DNA of 64,000 bases, from positions 248,001-312,000 of the forward strand of contig JUHI01000002.1 in NCBI GenBank assembly GCA_000799755.1. Direction: 5' to 3'. The notes beneath the pieces were generated by a model, which ran no database searches, was not told the DNA's origin, and saw nothing but the letters and a program-made list of their open reading frames with translations. The stretch comes from Martinezella tropici (lineage in GTDB: Bacteria; Pseudomonadota; Alphaproteobacteria; Rhizobiales; Rhizobiaceae). Shown here in pieces: positions 43,297 through 50,679 of this stretch. Within the stretch, counting starts at the first letter, position 1. Each line of letters begins with the position of its first letter. Position numbers and translations under genes: made by a program.

Positions 43297-45279
43297 TCAG
43301 GAAAGCTTTGCCTCGGCGGCGGCGACAACGGCTTCCGTCGTGATGCCGAAGTGCTTGTAGACGTCCTTGTAAGGAGCCGAAGCGCCGAAGCCCTTCATGC
43401 CGATGAAGGCGCCTTCCGGTCCGATGAAGGCATCCCAGCCTTCGCGAACGCCGGCTTCGACGGCAACCTTGACCGGCGAGTTGCCGATGACTTCCTTGCG
43501 GTAGGCGTCCGGCTGCTCGAAGAAGAGTTCGGTGCAGGGAACGGAAACGACGCGGGTGGAGATGCCCTTGCCTTCGAGAACCGTGCGGGCGGCAACGGCG
43601 AGTTCGACTTCGGAACCGGAAGCGAAGATCGTCACCTTGGCGTCGGCACTGCCGGCCAGCGTGTAGGCGCCCTGTTCGCAGAGGTTCTTCTCGCTGTACT
43701 CGGTACGGGCGGCCAAGAGGTTCTGACGGGTCAGTGCGAGGCCGGACGGACGGTTCGTCGTCTTGATGGCGATCTGCCAGCATTCGGCCGTTTCCGTAGC
43801 GTCCGCCGGGCGGAAGAGCTGGAAGTTCGGGATGGCGCGCAGGCTTGCGACCTGCTCGACCGGCTGGTGGGTCGGGCCGTCTTCGCCGACGCCGATGGAA
43901 TCATGCGTCAGGACGTGGATGGCGCGGATGCCCATCAACGCAGCGAGGCGCAGCGGCGGACGGCAATAATCCGAGAAGATCAGGAAGCCGCCCGAGTAGG
44001 GGATGAGACCGCCGTGGAGCGCGATGCCGTTCATGGCAGCTGCCATGCCGTGCTCGCGGATGCCCCAGTGCATGTAACGGCCGGAGAAATCGGTCGGGGT
44101 GATCGACTTCATCTGGCTGGTCTTGGTGTTGTTCGACGGCGTCAGGTCGGCCGAGCCGCCGAGCGTTTCGGGAATGAAGCCGTTGATGACTTCGAGCGCG
44201 TCTTCCGATGCCTTGCGGGTTGCGACCGTCGGCTTGGTTTCAGCGAGCTTCTTCTTGTAGTCGCTGATGGCGGCATCGAAGCCGGCCGGCAGCTTGTGGT
44301 CGAAGCGGCGGGTGAACTCGGCCTTCTTGGCGGCGTCGGCTGCGGCAAGGCGACCTTCCCAAGCTTCGCGGGTGCCGACGGAACGTTCGCCGGCAGCACG
44401 CCATTCACCGAGGACGTCGTTCGGGATGACGAAGGGCTCGTAGGGCCAGTCGAGCGCGACGCGGGTTGCGGCAATTTCCTCGGCGCCGAGCGGCGAGCCG
44501 TGGACCTTGTGGGTGCCCTGCTTGTTCGGAGCGCCGAAGCCGATGATCGTCTTGCAGGCGATCAGCGTCGGGCGATCGGACTGATGAGCGGCTTCGATGG
44601 CGGCGCTGATGGCGGCCTGGTCGTGGCCGTCGACTTCGATCGTGTTCCAGTGAACCGCCTTGAAGCGCATGATCTGATCGGTCGAGTCCGAAAGCGAAAC
44701 GGCGCCGTCGATGGTGATGGAGTTGTTGTCCCAGAACAGGATCAGCTTGTTGAGCTTGAGGTGACCGGCCAGCGCGATCGCTTCATGACTGATGCCTTCC
44801 ATCAGGCAGCCGTCGCCGCACATGGCATAGATATGGTGATCCTGCAGCTCAGCGCCGAACTCTTCGCGCAGCTTGCGTTCCGCGATCGCCATGCCAACGG
44901 CATTGGCAATGCCCTGGCCGAGCGGGCCGGTGGTGGTTTCGATGCCCGTGGCGTGGCCATATTCCGGATGGCCTGCGGTCTTGGAACCGAGCTGGCGGAA
45001 GCGTGTCAGCTCTTCGACCGTCATGTCCGGATAGCCGGTGAGGTAGAGAACCGAGTAAAGCAGCATCGAGCCGTGGCCGGCGGAGAGGACAAAACGGTCA
45101 CGGTCCGGCCAGAGCGGGTTCTTCGGATCGAAGCGCAGATATTTGCTAAAGAGAACGGTGGCGACATCAGCCATCCCCATCGGCAAACCGGGGTGACCGG
45201 AATTGGCCTTCTCGACAGCATCCATGGCAAGGAAACGGATCGCATTTGCCATCCGGTCGTTTTGTTCGCGAGAGATCAT
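43297..45279 (-). CDS. tkt: Transketolase
   Basis: A 660-residue thiamine-diphosphate enzyme that moves two-carbon units between sugar phosphates. The N-terminal part has [14 protein letters not shown] and the diphosphate site [14 protein letters not shown] followed by [10 protein letters not shown]; the middle pyrimidine domain has [15 protein letters not shown] with the catalytic residues; a C-terminal domain follows. Length is standard. It heads the tkt-gap segment and is divergent from the DUF4164-zapA pair. Confidence 0.97.
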   Translation of the reverse strand: MISREQNDRMANAIRFLAMDAVEKANSGHPGLPMGMADVATVLFSKYLRFDPKNPLWPDRDRFVLSAGHGSMLLYSVLYLTGYPDMTVEELTRFRQLGSKTAGHPEYGHATGIETTTGPLGQGIANAVGMAIAERKLREEFGAELQDHHIYAMCGDGCLMEGISHEAIALAGHLKLNKLILFWDNNSITIDGAVSLSDSTDQIMRFKAVHWNTIEVDGHDQAAISAAIEAAHQSDRPTLIACKTIIGFGAPNKQGTHKVHGSPLGAEEIAATRVALDWPYEPFVIPNDVLGEWRAAGERSVGTREAWEGRLAAADAAKKAEFTRRFDHKLPAGFDAAISDYKKKLAETKPTVATRKASEDALEVINGFIPETLGGSADLTPSNNTKTSQMKSITPTDFSGRYMHWGIREHGMAAAMNGIALHGGLIPYSGGFLIFSDYCRPPLRLAALMGIRAIHVLTHDSIGVGEDGPTHQPVEQVASLRAIPNFQLFRPADATETAECWQIAIKTTNRPSGLALTRQNLLAARTEYSEKNLCEQGAYTLAGSADAKVTIFASGSEVELAVAARTVLEGKGISTRVVSVPCTELFFEQPDAYRKEVIGNSPVKVAVEAGVREGWDAFIGPEGAFIGMKGFGASAPYKDVYKHFGITTEAVVAAAEAKLS

Positions 45280-45684
45280 GGGTTTTTCCGCAATGTTCCG
45301 GGTTCGGGAGATGGCCGCACGCTTGGGAGGGAAGCCATCGGTTGAAAGGCGGGCAGAAGGGAGACAGACGGTCCTCTGAACTCCATTTTCAACGTCGCCT
45401 CAGACGGCTGAGACATAGCAGTTGGGGCGAGCAAGTCAATAAATCGAGGACCCAATCCGGGGCCGCTGCGGCAATTTTTTGACATTTGCCCGTTCACTTT
45501 TACAAAAGACGACAATCGTGCGACAAGGCCTGTGCAACCGATAAAGGCGGCATTCATCCACAGAATAGGGGGGGTGCCATATGACAGCCTTTATTGACGT
45601 GCTGTTGCCGAGTTGAATATTGTTGCGAAATCAGACAAGTGGCCGGATGTTTTGATTCGGGCCTTGCGCGGAGAAGCGAAGGGT
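45280..45684. other. Divergent regulatory region of tkt and DUF4164-zapA
   Basis: These 405 bases hold no convincing ORF. They must contain the tkt promoter on the minus strand. On the plus strand a TTGACG at 45594-45599 and TATTGT at 45618-45623, 18 bases apart, make a fair sigma-70 promoter for DUF4164. A TTGACA at 45478-45483 has no clear -10 partner. Confidence 0.4.
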
Positions 45685-45960
45685 ATGACACCTTCAGGCA
45701 AAACGGTGGACGCGGCGCTCGCCCAATTGCGCCAGGCGCTTTCGACTTTGGAGAGTGCCGTTGACGGACGGTTCGAGCGGGAACGAGCACAGAGCGATAT
45801 AGAAGGCGAGGTCCGAAGGGTTCATGCCGACCGGTCCCGTCTCGCCCAGGAATTGGACCAGGCCGAGTTCCGCGCGAACCGGCTCGAGGAGGTCAATCGT
45901 GAAGTGTCACGCCGGCTGGTTACGGCGATGGAAACCATAAGAGCCGTGCTGGACCGCTGA
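45685..45960 (+). CDS. DUF4164 family coiled-coil protein
   Basis: A 91-residue protein, nearly all coiled coil (about residues 10-85), with LAQLRQALSTLESAV and RLAQELDQAEFRANRLEEVN as in DUF4164. Function is unknown, but it regularly precedes zapA in rhizobia, so a division link is plausible. ATG 45685 follows GAAGGG; the frame is open to TTG 45613 but the promoter-like site at 45594-45623 argues against that start. It lies 47 bases before zapA. Confidence 0.8.
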   Translation: MTPSGKTVDAALAQLRQALSTLESAVDGRFERERAQSDIEGEVRRVHADRSRLAQELDQAEFRANRLEEVNREVSRRLVTAMETIRAVLDR

Positions 45961-46007
45961 TCCCTCGGGAGGCAGCCGTCGCAGTGCGGCAGTGATCGGA
46001 AAGTCGA

Positions 46008-46385
46008 ATGGCACAAGTAACGGTAACGATCGATGGCAAAGCATACCGGATGGCCTGCGAAGAGGGTCAGGAAGACCACCTGACCGATCTTGCCAATCGT
46101 TTCGACCGCTATGTCATGCATTTGAAAAGCCAGTTCGGCGAGATCGGCGATCTCCGATTGACCGTGATGGCCGGCATCATGATCACAGACGAAGTGTCGG
46201 AGCTGACGCGGCGGGTCGCCGCGCTCGAAGCCGAGCTGGAATCTCTTACCAGCAGCCGGGATACGACGGTCGCGGCCAATGCCCGCGCCGAGGAGACACT
46301 CGCAAATGTCATCGACGAGGTGACGGCGCACATTCACGGCATCACCGAGAAGCTTCTGGCGCGGCCGGGCGTCGAGCAGGCTTGA
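46008..46385 (+). CDS. zapA: Cell division protein ZapA
   Basis: A 125-residue ZapA. The N-terminal domain has VTVTIDGKAYRMACEEGQEDHL and the second part is a long coiled coil (about residues 65-100). ZapA binds and bundles FtsZ at the division ring. Compared with the classical protein of about 110 residues it has a short extra C-terminus. Directly downstream lies the 6S RNA, a common order in alphaproteobacteria. Confidence 0.92.
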   Translation: MAQVTVTIDGKAYRMACEEGQEDHLTDLANRFDRYVMHLKSQFGEIGDLRLTVMAGIMITDEVSELTRRVAALEAELESLTSSRDTTVAANARAEETLANVIDEVTAHIHGITEKLLARPGVEQA

Positions 46386-46441
46386 GTTATTTCTGCGGAA
46401 GCCGGCAGCCGGCCTCTGGTGCGACGACGTAATCCGCTCTA

Positions 46442-46447
46442 TATAGT
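46442..46447 (+). promoter_or_regulatory. -10 element of 6S RNA gene
   Basis: TATAGT at 46442-46447 is placed five bases before the predicted 5' end of the 6S RNA at about 46452. The -35 region is weak. Confidence 0.5.
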
Positions 46448-46450
46448 TTT

Positions 46451-46610
46451 GGCGGTCTGCGCTTCCCGACAGGAACCACAATCCCTGGGGCCATACTCGA
46501 TCCAAAGGGAGCTGTCCCTGACTAGGCCCGTGGGCCTGGACACACGGTGCCCACCTACGTTTGTAGGCACCCAGGATCGTAAACATCCATCGGTCGTCGT
46601 GGATCGCTCT
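46451..46610 (+). ncRNA. ssrS: 6S RNA
   Basis: About 160 bases just after zapA. The ends pair: GCGGTCTGCG (46452-46461) against CGTGGATCGC (46599-46608), ten pairs including G-T. Inside are the GGCCC-GT-GGGCC hairpin and the CTAC-GTTT-GTAG hairpin closed by GGTGCC/GCACC, leaving a large central bulge. This is the alphaproteobacterial 6S layout; the RNA mimics an open promoter and binds the housekeeping RNA polymerase in stationary phase. Usually the 5-formyl-THF cyclo-ligase gene follows, but here that gene is about 9 kb away. Confidence 0.82.
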
Positions 46611-46685
46611 TAAAATCTTCCTGGCTGATAGCCAAGGAAGGCGCCGCGCAGTTCTTTTGCCGCGCTGACGCCACTCCTCCTCCCC

Positions 46686-48485
46686 TTACACTTTCGATCG
46701 CAGATAAGCACCGCGCTCGAGCTCGGCCCGATTGGTCGCGCTGCGCAGCCGCAGCAGGTCCTTACGGGCGATGAGGCCGACGAGACGACCGGTCTGCGGT
46801 TCAACGACTGGGACGCGTCCCGTGTCGGCGTGGATCATGATGTCGGCGACCCGGCCGACAGTGTCCTCCGTGTGCGCGACCGGAAGAGACGTATCCGAGA
46901 TCACGTCATAGAGCGATTGATCCATAAGACCCGGCTCGTTCTGCCAGCGCAGGGCGTCGGCGCGCGAGATCATGCCGACGAGGCGATCGTTCTCAGCCAC
47001 GACGGGATAAAAGCGATGGGCATCCGGTCGCTCCGTCATCTGCGCCAGTGCTTCCGACAGGCGCATGGAGGCGGGCAGGGTGTCGACCTTGGCGATCATG
47101 ATGTCGCGGGCGCGGGTCAGCTCGAACGGATCGATGCCATATTCTCGGGTGATGTGCTGGCCGCGACGGGCGATCTTTTCGGTCAGGATCGATCGTTTCA
47201 ACAGCAGGACCGTGACGGCATAGGCTGCGACCGTTGCCGCCAGCAGGGGCACCAGAGCGCTCGTATCTCCGGTCAATTCGACGGCGAAGAAGGTGCCTGT
47301 CAGCGGCGCGCGCATCGTGCCGCCCATCATTGCCGCCATGCCGAGCATTGCCCAGAAGCCGGGATCGCCGGGCAGGACAAGACCGACCAGCCAGCCGAGC
47401 GCGCCGCCGAGGATCAGCAGCGGCGCGAGCACGCCGCCCGATGTGCCCGAGGACAGTGCCACCAGCCAGATGCCCGCCTTGACCAGCAGGATTGCCAGCA
47501 CCGCGCCGACGGCGATGCGGCTGTGCAGGAGATCGGCGATGATGTCGTAACCCACACCGAGGGCGCGAGGCTCGATCAGGCCGCCGAGTCCGACGACGAG
47601 GCCGCCGAGGGCCGGCCACCACATCCAATGGATCGGCAGTTTCTCGAAGGCGTCTTCGATCTTGTAGAGCAGCGTCGTCAACAGGCCGGATTGCAGGCCC
47701 GAGATGATGCCGAGGCCGGCGGCGAGCAGAATGCCCCACCAGGAAAGCGCCATTTCGAAATGGGCGGGGAAGAGCGCGCCGCTGCCGATCAGCAACGGAC
47801 GCCAGACGACCGAGACGCAGGCCGCGACGGCGACGGGGATGAAGCTGCGCGGTTTCCATTCGAACAGCAGCAGTTCGACGGCGAGCATGACGGCCGCGAT
47901 CGGCGTGCCGAAGACTGCCGTCATGCCGGCTGCGGCGCCGGCGACGAGAAGGGTCTTTCTTTCGGCAGCACTGAGATGGAAGAGCTGCGCAAAGAGTGAG
48001 CCGATCGCGCCCCCGGTCATGATGATCGGACCTTCCGCACCGAAGGGGCCGCCGGAACCGATCGAGATTGCCGATGACAGGGGTTTCAGCACCGCCACCT
48101 TCGGCGACATGCGGCTGCCGCCGATCAGGATTGCCTCGATGGCTTCGGGAATGCCGTGGCCGCGGATTTTTTCCGAGCCGTAACGCGCCATCAGGCCGAT
48201 GACGAGACCGCCGAGGATGGGAGCGACGACCATCCAGGGCGAGCGTGCCACCATGGCGAAGGACAGCGGCTCCGTGCTGATCTTGAACAGCCAGACGGCA
48301 TTGCTGACGAGCGCGATGAGATTGATGAGCACCCAGGCGGCGAATGCACCGCCGGTGCCGACGACGAGCGCCATGGCAATCAACATCAGGACGCGCCTGT
48401 CCGTGGTGAAATCGCCATTGTCCTTGCGGGAGGCCCCGCCGGAGAAATCGTGACTGTGACTTTGTGAGGTGGGCGTGTCCTGCAT
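46686..48485 (-). CDS. ClC family chloride channel/antiporter with CBS domains
   Basis: A 599-residue protein. The membrane part (residues 35-440) has the ClC filter motifs GSGGPFGAEGP (gating E151), GTPIAAVMLAVELL and SSGTSGGVLAPLL. Two cytoplasmic CBS domains follow (about 465-520 and 530-590), as in regulated ClC proteins that bind nucleotides. It carries chloride, perhaps in exchange for protons, and may aid acid resistance. The ATG at 48485 has AAGG upstream; the longer frame includes a repeat element and is rejected. It is divergent from a MarR gene with a shared dyad. Confidence 0.9.
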   Translation of the reverse strand: MQDTPTSQSHSHDFSGGASRKDNGDFTTDRRVLMLIAMALVVGTGGAFAAWVLINLIALVSNAVWLFKISTEPLSFAMVARSPWMVVAPILGGLVIGLMARYGSEKIRGHGIPEAIEAILIGGSRMSPKVAVLKPLSSAISIGSGGPFGAEGPIIMTGGAIGSLFAQLFHLSAAERKTLLVAGAAAGMTAVFGTPIAAVMLAVELLLFEWKPRSFIPVAVAACVSVVWRPLLIGSGALFPAHFEMALSWWGILLAAGLGIISGLQSGLLTTLLYKIEDAFEKLPIHWMWWPALGGLVVGLGGLIEPRALGVGYDIIADLLHSRIAVGAVLAILLVKAGIWLVALSSGTSGGVLAPLLILGGALGWLVGLVLPGDPGFWAMLGMAAMMGGTMRAPLTGTFFAVELTGDTSALVPLLAATVAAYAVTVLLLKRSILTEKIARRGQHITREYGIDPFELTRARDIMIAKVDTLPASMRLSEALAQMTERPDAHRFYPVVAENDRLVGMISRADALRWQNEPGLMDQSLYDVISDTSLPVAHTEDTVGRVADIMIHADTGRVPVVEPQTGRLVGLIARKDLLRLRSATNRAELERGAYLRSKV

Positions 48486-48503
48486 TGGCGGCCTTCTGTG
48501 CCA

Positions 48504-48540
48504 GAGCGCTTTCGCTTTTCTTCGAACAGCGAAAGCGCTC
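48504..48540. repeat. Perfect 13-bp inverted repeat between ClC and MarR genes
   Basis: GAGCGCTTTCGCT (48504-48516) and AGCGAAAGCGCTC (48528-48540) form a long hairpin 18 bases upstream of the ClC start, directly next to a rhizobial repeat. It probably belongs to the same mobile-type palindromic element. Confidence 0.6.
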
Positions 48541-48605
48541 AATCTTCCTGTTTCACGCATTCCGGACGGAAAACCGCTGCGCACGTTTCCTGGAAATGCT
48601 CTAAG
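48541..48605. repeat. Rhizobial intergenic repeat element
   Basis: The stretch contains TTTCACGCATTCCGGACGG, AAAACCGCTGCGCACG and TGGAAATGCTCTAA, a pattern I know from rhizobial intergenic spacers. Shorter, more diverged copies lie at 35775-35828 and 12437-12480 in this window. Confidence 0.6.
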
Positions 48606-48648
48606 CGCGCGACCATCTTTTAGCCGCTCTCCGCTTCGAGATGGCAAA

Positions 48649-48667
48649 TATATCGTAATGCGATATA
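48649..48667. promoter_or_regulatory. MarR-type operator
   Basis: TATATCG (48649-48655) and CGATATA (48661-48667) are perfect arms 5 bases apart, 42 bases upstream of the MarR start and in the divergent promoter region of the ClC gene. The size and AT-rich ends fit a MarR dimer site. Confidence 0.6.
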
Positions 48668-48708
48668 AATCAACTAGGACCGCGAATTGCGGCAATGAGG
48701 ACGATTTG

Positions 48709-49149
48709 ATGGTGCAAGGCGTGGACAAAACTCTTTCGCAGGCGGATTACGAGGCGCTGGCGACATTGCGCTACACGCTGCGCAAGTTCATGGATTTCAG
48801 CACCTCGGCCGCGCATGAGGCGGGCCTGCCGCCGCAGCAGCATCAGGCATTGCTGGCGATCAAAGGCAACGGCGCAGGAGAGGCGATGACGATCGGCATG
48901 CTCGCGGAAAAGCTGCTGATTGCGCCGCATACGGCAACGGAGCTTGTGGGACGGCTGATCGATGGCGGCTACGTCACCCGACACCCCGATCCCACGGACA
49001 AGCGCCGCCAGACGCTGCAATTGACGGAAAAGTCCGAAGAGGTGCTGCAAACGCTCAGCTCGATCCATCTGGTCGAAATCCGCGATATGGCGCCGCGGCT
49101 GATCAAGATCCTCACTCAGCTTCAAGCGGGCGTGCTGATCGAAGACTGA
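48709..49149 (+). CDS. MarR family transcriptional regulator
   Basis: A 146-residue winged-helix regulator. The HTH core is MTIGMLAEKLLIAPHTATEL with VGRLIDGGYVTRHPDPTDKRRQTLQLT as the wing, the MarR signature. It probably represses itself and perhaps the divergent ClC gene through the dyad at 48649-48667. The ligand is unknown. ATG 48709 begins the family-like N-terminus. Confidence 0.9.
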   Translation: MVQGVDKTLSQADYEALATLRYTLRKFMDFSTSAAHEAGLPPQQHQALLAIKGNGAGEAMTIGMLAEKLLIAPHTATELVGRLIDGGYVTRHPDPTDKRRQTLQLTEKSEEVLQTLSSIHLVEIRDMAPRLIKILTQLQAGVLIED

Positions 49150-49225
49150 GCGCCGGCAAATTCTCATTCGCTCGATAGTATACGCGAAGAGCGGTGGCGT
49201 CGGTTCGCTGCTCCTCGCCGCCGCC

Positions 49226-49549
49226 TCAAGCTTCCAGATCCTTTTTCAGCTGATCGAGGATCGAGAGCGCATGGCCGGCATAGGCGCTGATCCAACGGTC
49301 GTGAATCTGTTTGATCGGCAAACTGTTCAGATGGTTCCAGCGTTCGCGGCCGTCCTTTTTGGCGATCACGAGATCGGCTTCTTCAAGCACTTTCAGATGC
49401 TGCATGACAGTGCAGCGATCCATGTCGGTGAAGGCCTCGCAGAGCATGCCGGTCGTGCGCGGCGCGTCCTTGAGCATGTCGAGGATTTCGCGTCGGCGAC
49501 GATGCGCAAGGGCCTTGAAAATGAGGTCGCTGTCTGATTCGTTTGACAT
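49226..49549 (-). CDS. ArsR family regulator paired with SRPBCC gene
   Basis: A 107-residue winged-helix protein: FKALAHRRRREILDMLK, MDRCTVMQHLKVLEEADLV and a wing with KKDGRERWNHLN. The recognition helix is of the type found beside SRPBCC (AHSA1) genes; there is no clear metal site. It is divergent from the SRPBCC gene and a 7-bp dyad starts directly at its translation start, so it very likely represses both genes. Confidence 0.88.
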   Translation of the reverse strand: MSNESDSDLIFKALAHRRRREILDMLKDAPRTTGMLCEAFTDMDRCTVMQHLKVLEEADLVIAKKDGRERWNHLNSLPIKQIHDRWISAYAGHALSILDQLKKDLEA

Positions 49550-49550
49550 G

Positions 49551-49569
49551 TTATGTTTTTATAACATAA
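49551..49569. promoter_or_regulatory. Operator between ArsR and SRPBCC genes
   Basis: TTATGTT (49551-49557) and AACATAA (49563-49569) are perfect arms 5 bases apart, one base upstream of the ArsR start codon and about 54 bases before the SRPBCC start. AT-rich dyads of this size are typical ArsR sites. Confidence 0.65.
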
Positions 49570-49622
49570 TTAGACCGCCCGCAATGAAGCGATGGGGCCA
49601 AACCGACAACGGAGGAGATGCC

Positions 49623-50105
49623 ATGACATTGAATGTTCGGATTTCAGGACGGATCGGTCGCAAGGTCGACGACGTCTTCGATGCGGTCGTCAATCCGAAG
49701 AAGCTTTCGAGCTATTTCACCACGGTTGGCGGCGCAAGCGCGCCGCTCGTCGCGGGAACGACGGTCATCTGGTGGAAGAATGCACCCGTCGAAGTCAATG
49801 AGGTGGAAGATAACAAGCGCATCGTCTTTCACTGGGACGGCGGCACCGGCGAGGATGGCATTCGCTACAAGACCAAGGTCGAGATGACGTTCGATGCCCT
49901 GGAGGATGGCGGTACGCTTGTCATCATCGAGGAAACCGGCTGGCGCGAGGACGAGGCCGGTCGCCGTGGCACCTATCTGAATTGCGAAGGGTGGACGCAG
50001 ATGCTTTGCTGCATGAAGGCCTTCGTGGAATATGGGATTAATCTGCGCGAAGGGTTCTTCCTGAGTGAAATGCGCGGAGAGCCGGCGGAAGCGCCGGATC
50101 GCTGA
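49623..50105 (+). CDS. SRPBCC (AHSA1-like) domain protein
   Basis: A 160-residue START-like domain protein. It begins with the SRPBCC pattern VRISGRIGRKVDDVFDAVVN, has a Trp-rich middle (TTVIWWKNAPVEV) and ends in a long helix with WTQMLCCMKAFVEYG. The fold holds hydrophobic ligands; such proteins are often controlled by the adjacent ArsR repressor. Start ATG 49623 follows GGAGGAG. Ligand is unknown. Confidence 0.88.
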   Translation: MTLNVRISGRIGRKVDDVFDAVVNPKKLSSYFTTVGGASAPLVAGTTVIWWKNAPVEVNEVEDNKRIVFHWDGGTGEDGIRYKTKVEMTFDALEDGGTLVIIEETGWREDEAGRRGTYLNCEGWTQMLCCMKAFVEYGINLREGFFLSEMRGEPAEAPDR

Positions 50106-50679
50106 ACTCCCAAGAAGATGTGCCGAGCGTCATAAAGCTCTTCCCCGAATTGACCAATCTGCCGGTGGCCCGGCGCCGAGATGGGCGCCGGGCCAATCCG
50201 TTTGCCCATGCGCCTGACTGCTTCTTTTCCTTGACTTCAGCCGGCTCAGTCGAAGTGGGTCGAAAGGTCAGGTTGACGACGGCGGATGAAGATCTATCTT
50301 ACGTTGTGGTTGCTCGGCAAATAATCGCCCCCGCCTGCGGTTCGAACGCGACGGCACGCCCGATGGAAGGCGTGGCCGGACTGATGACCGGGTGAAGAAT
50401 TCCTGATAGAGGCGGCGTTCGAGCGGGGATTTGGAAGATCACTTTTGTGTGTGGATAAGCTTAAAAGCCGGGTGAATGACAAAATCCTTTAAATAATAAC
50501 AGATTCATTGCTGGCGGAACGGGGCCTGCGCCAAAATTGCCTAAATTCAGAATGATGGGAGCGCGCGTCACAACGGGCTCATCGAAAGAAGTGTATACGG
50601 CTCCGCGAAGACGCGTCGTCGATGTTGCTGAATATCCGAACAGTCGGAACCGGCGAAGATCACTATAGACAGGTAGAGT
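50106..50679. other. Long intergenic region upstream of lpiA
   Basis: These 574 bases have no ORF that I can support. They hold a GC-rich hairpin at 50167-50194, a promoter-like TTGACG (50273-50278) with TATCTT (50295-50300) 16 bases on, and an AT-rich patch near 50480-50510. Acid- or sigma-factor-controlled elements for lpiA are expected here, but I could not identify a consensus EcfG box (GGAAC and CGTT at the right spacing). Confidence 0.4.
50167..50194 (+). terminator. Strong hairpin after the SRPBCC gene
   Basis: GGCCCGGCGCC (50167-50177) and GGCGCCGGGCC (50184-50194) form a perfect 11-bp stem with a 6-base loop, about 60 bases after the stop. There is no T run. Confidence 0.5.

Noticed and set aside
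43285..45345. 686-codon plus-strand ORF
   Set aside because: It is the antisense shadow of tkt, which has all transketolase motifs.
50517..50550. EcfG-type promoter before lpiA
   Set aside because: GGAAC is present, but the CGTT element is not found at 16-17 bases distance.
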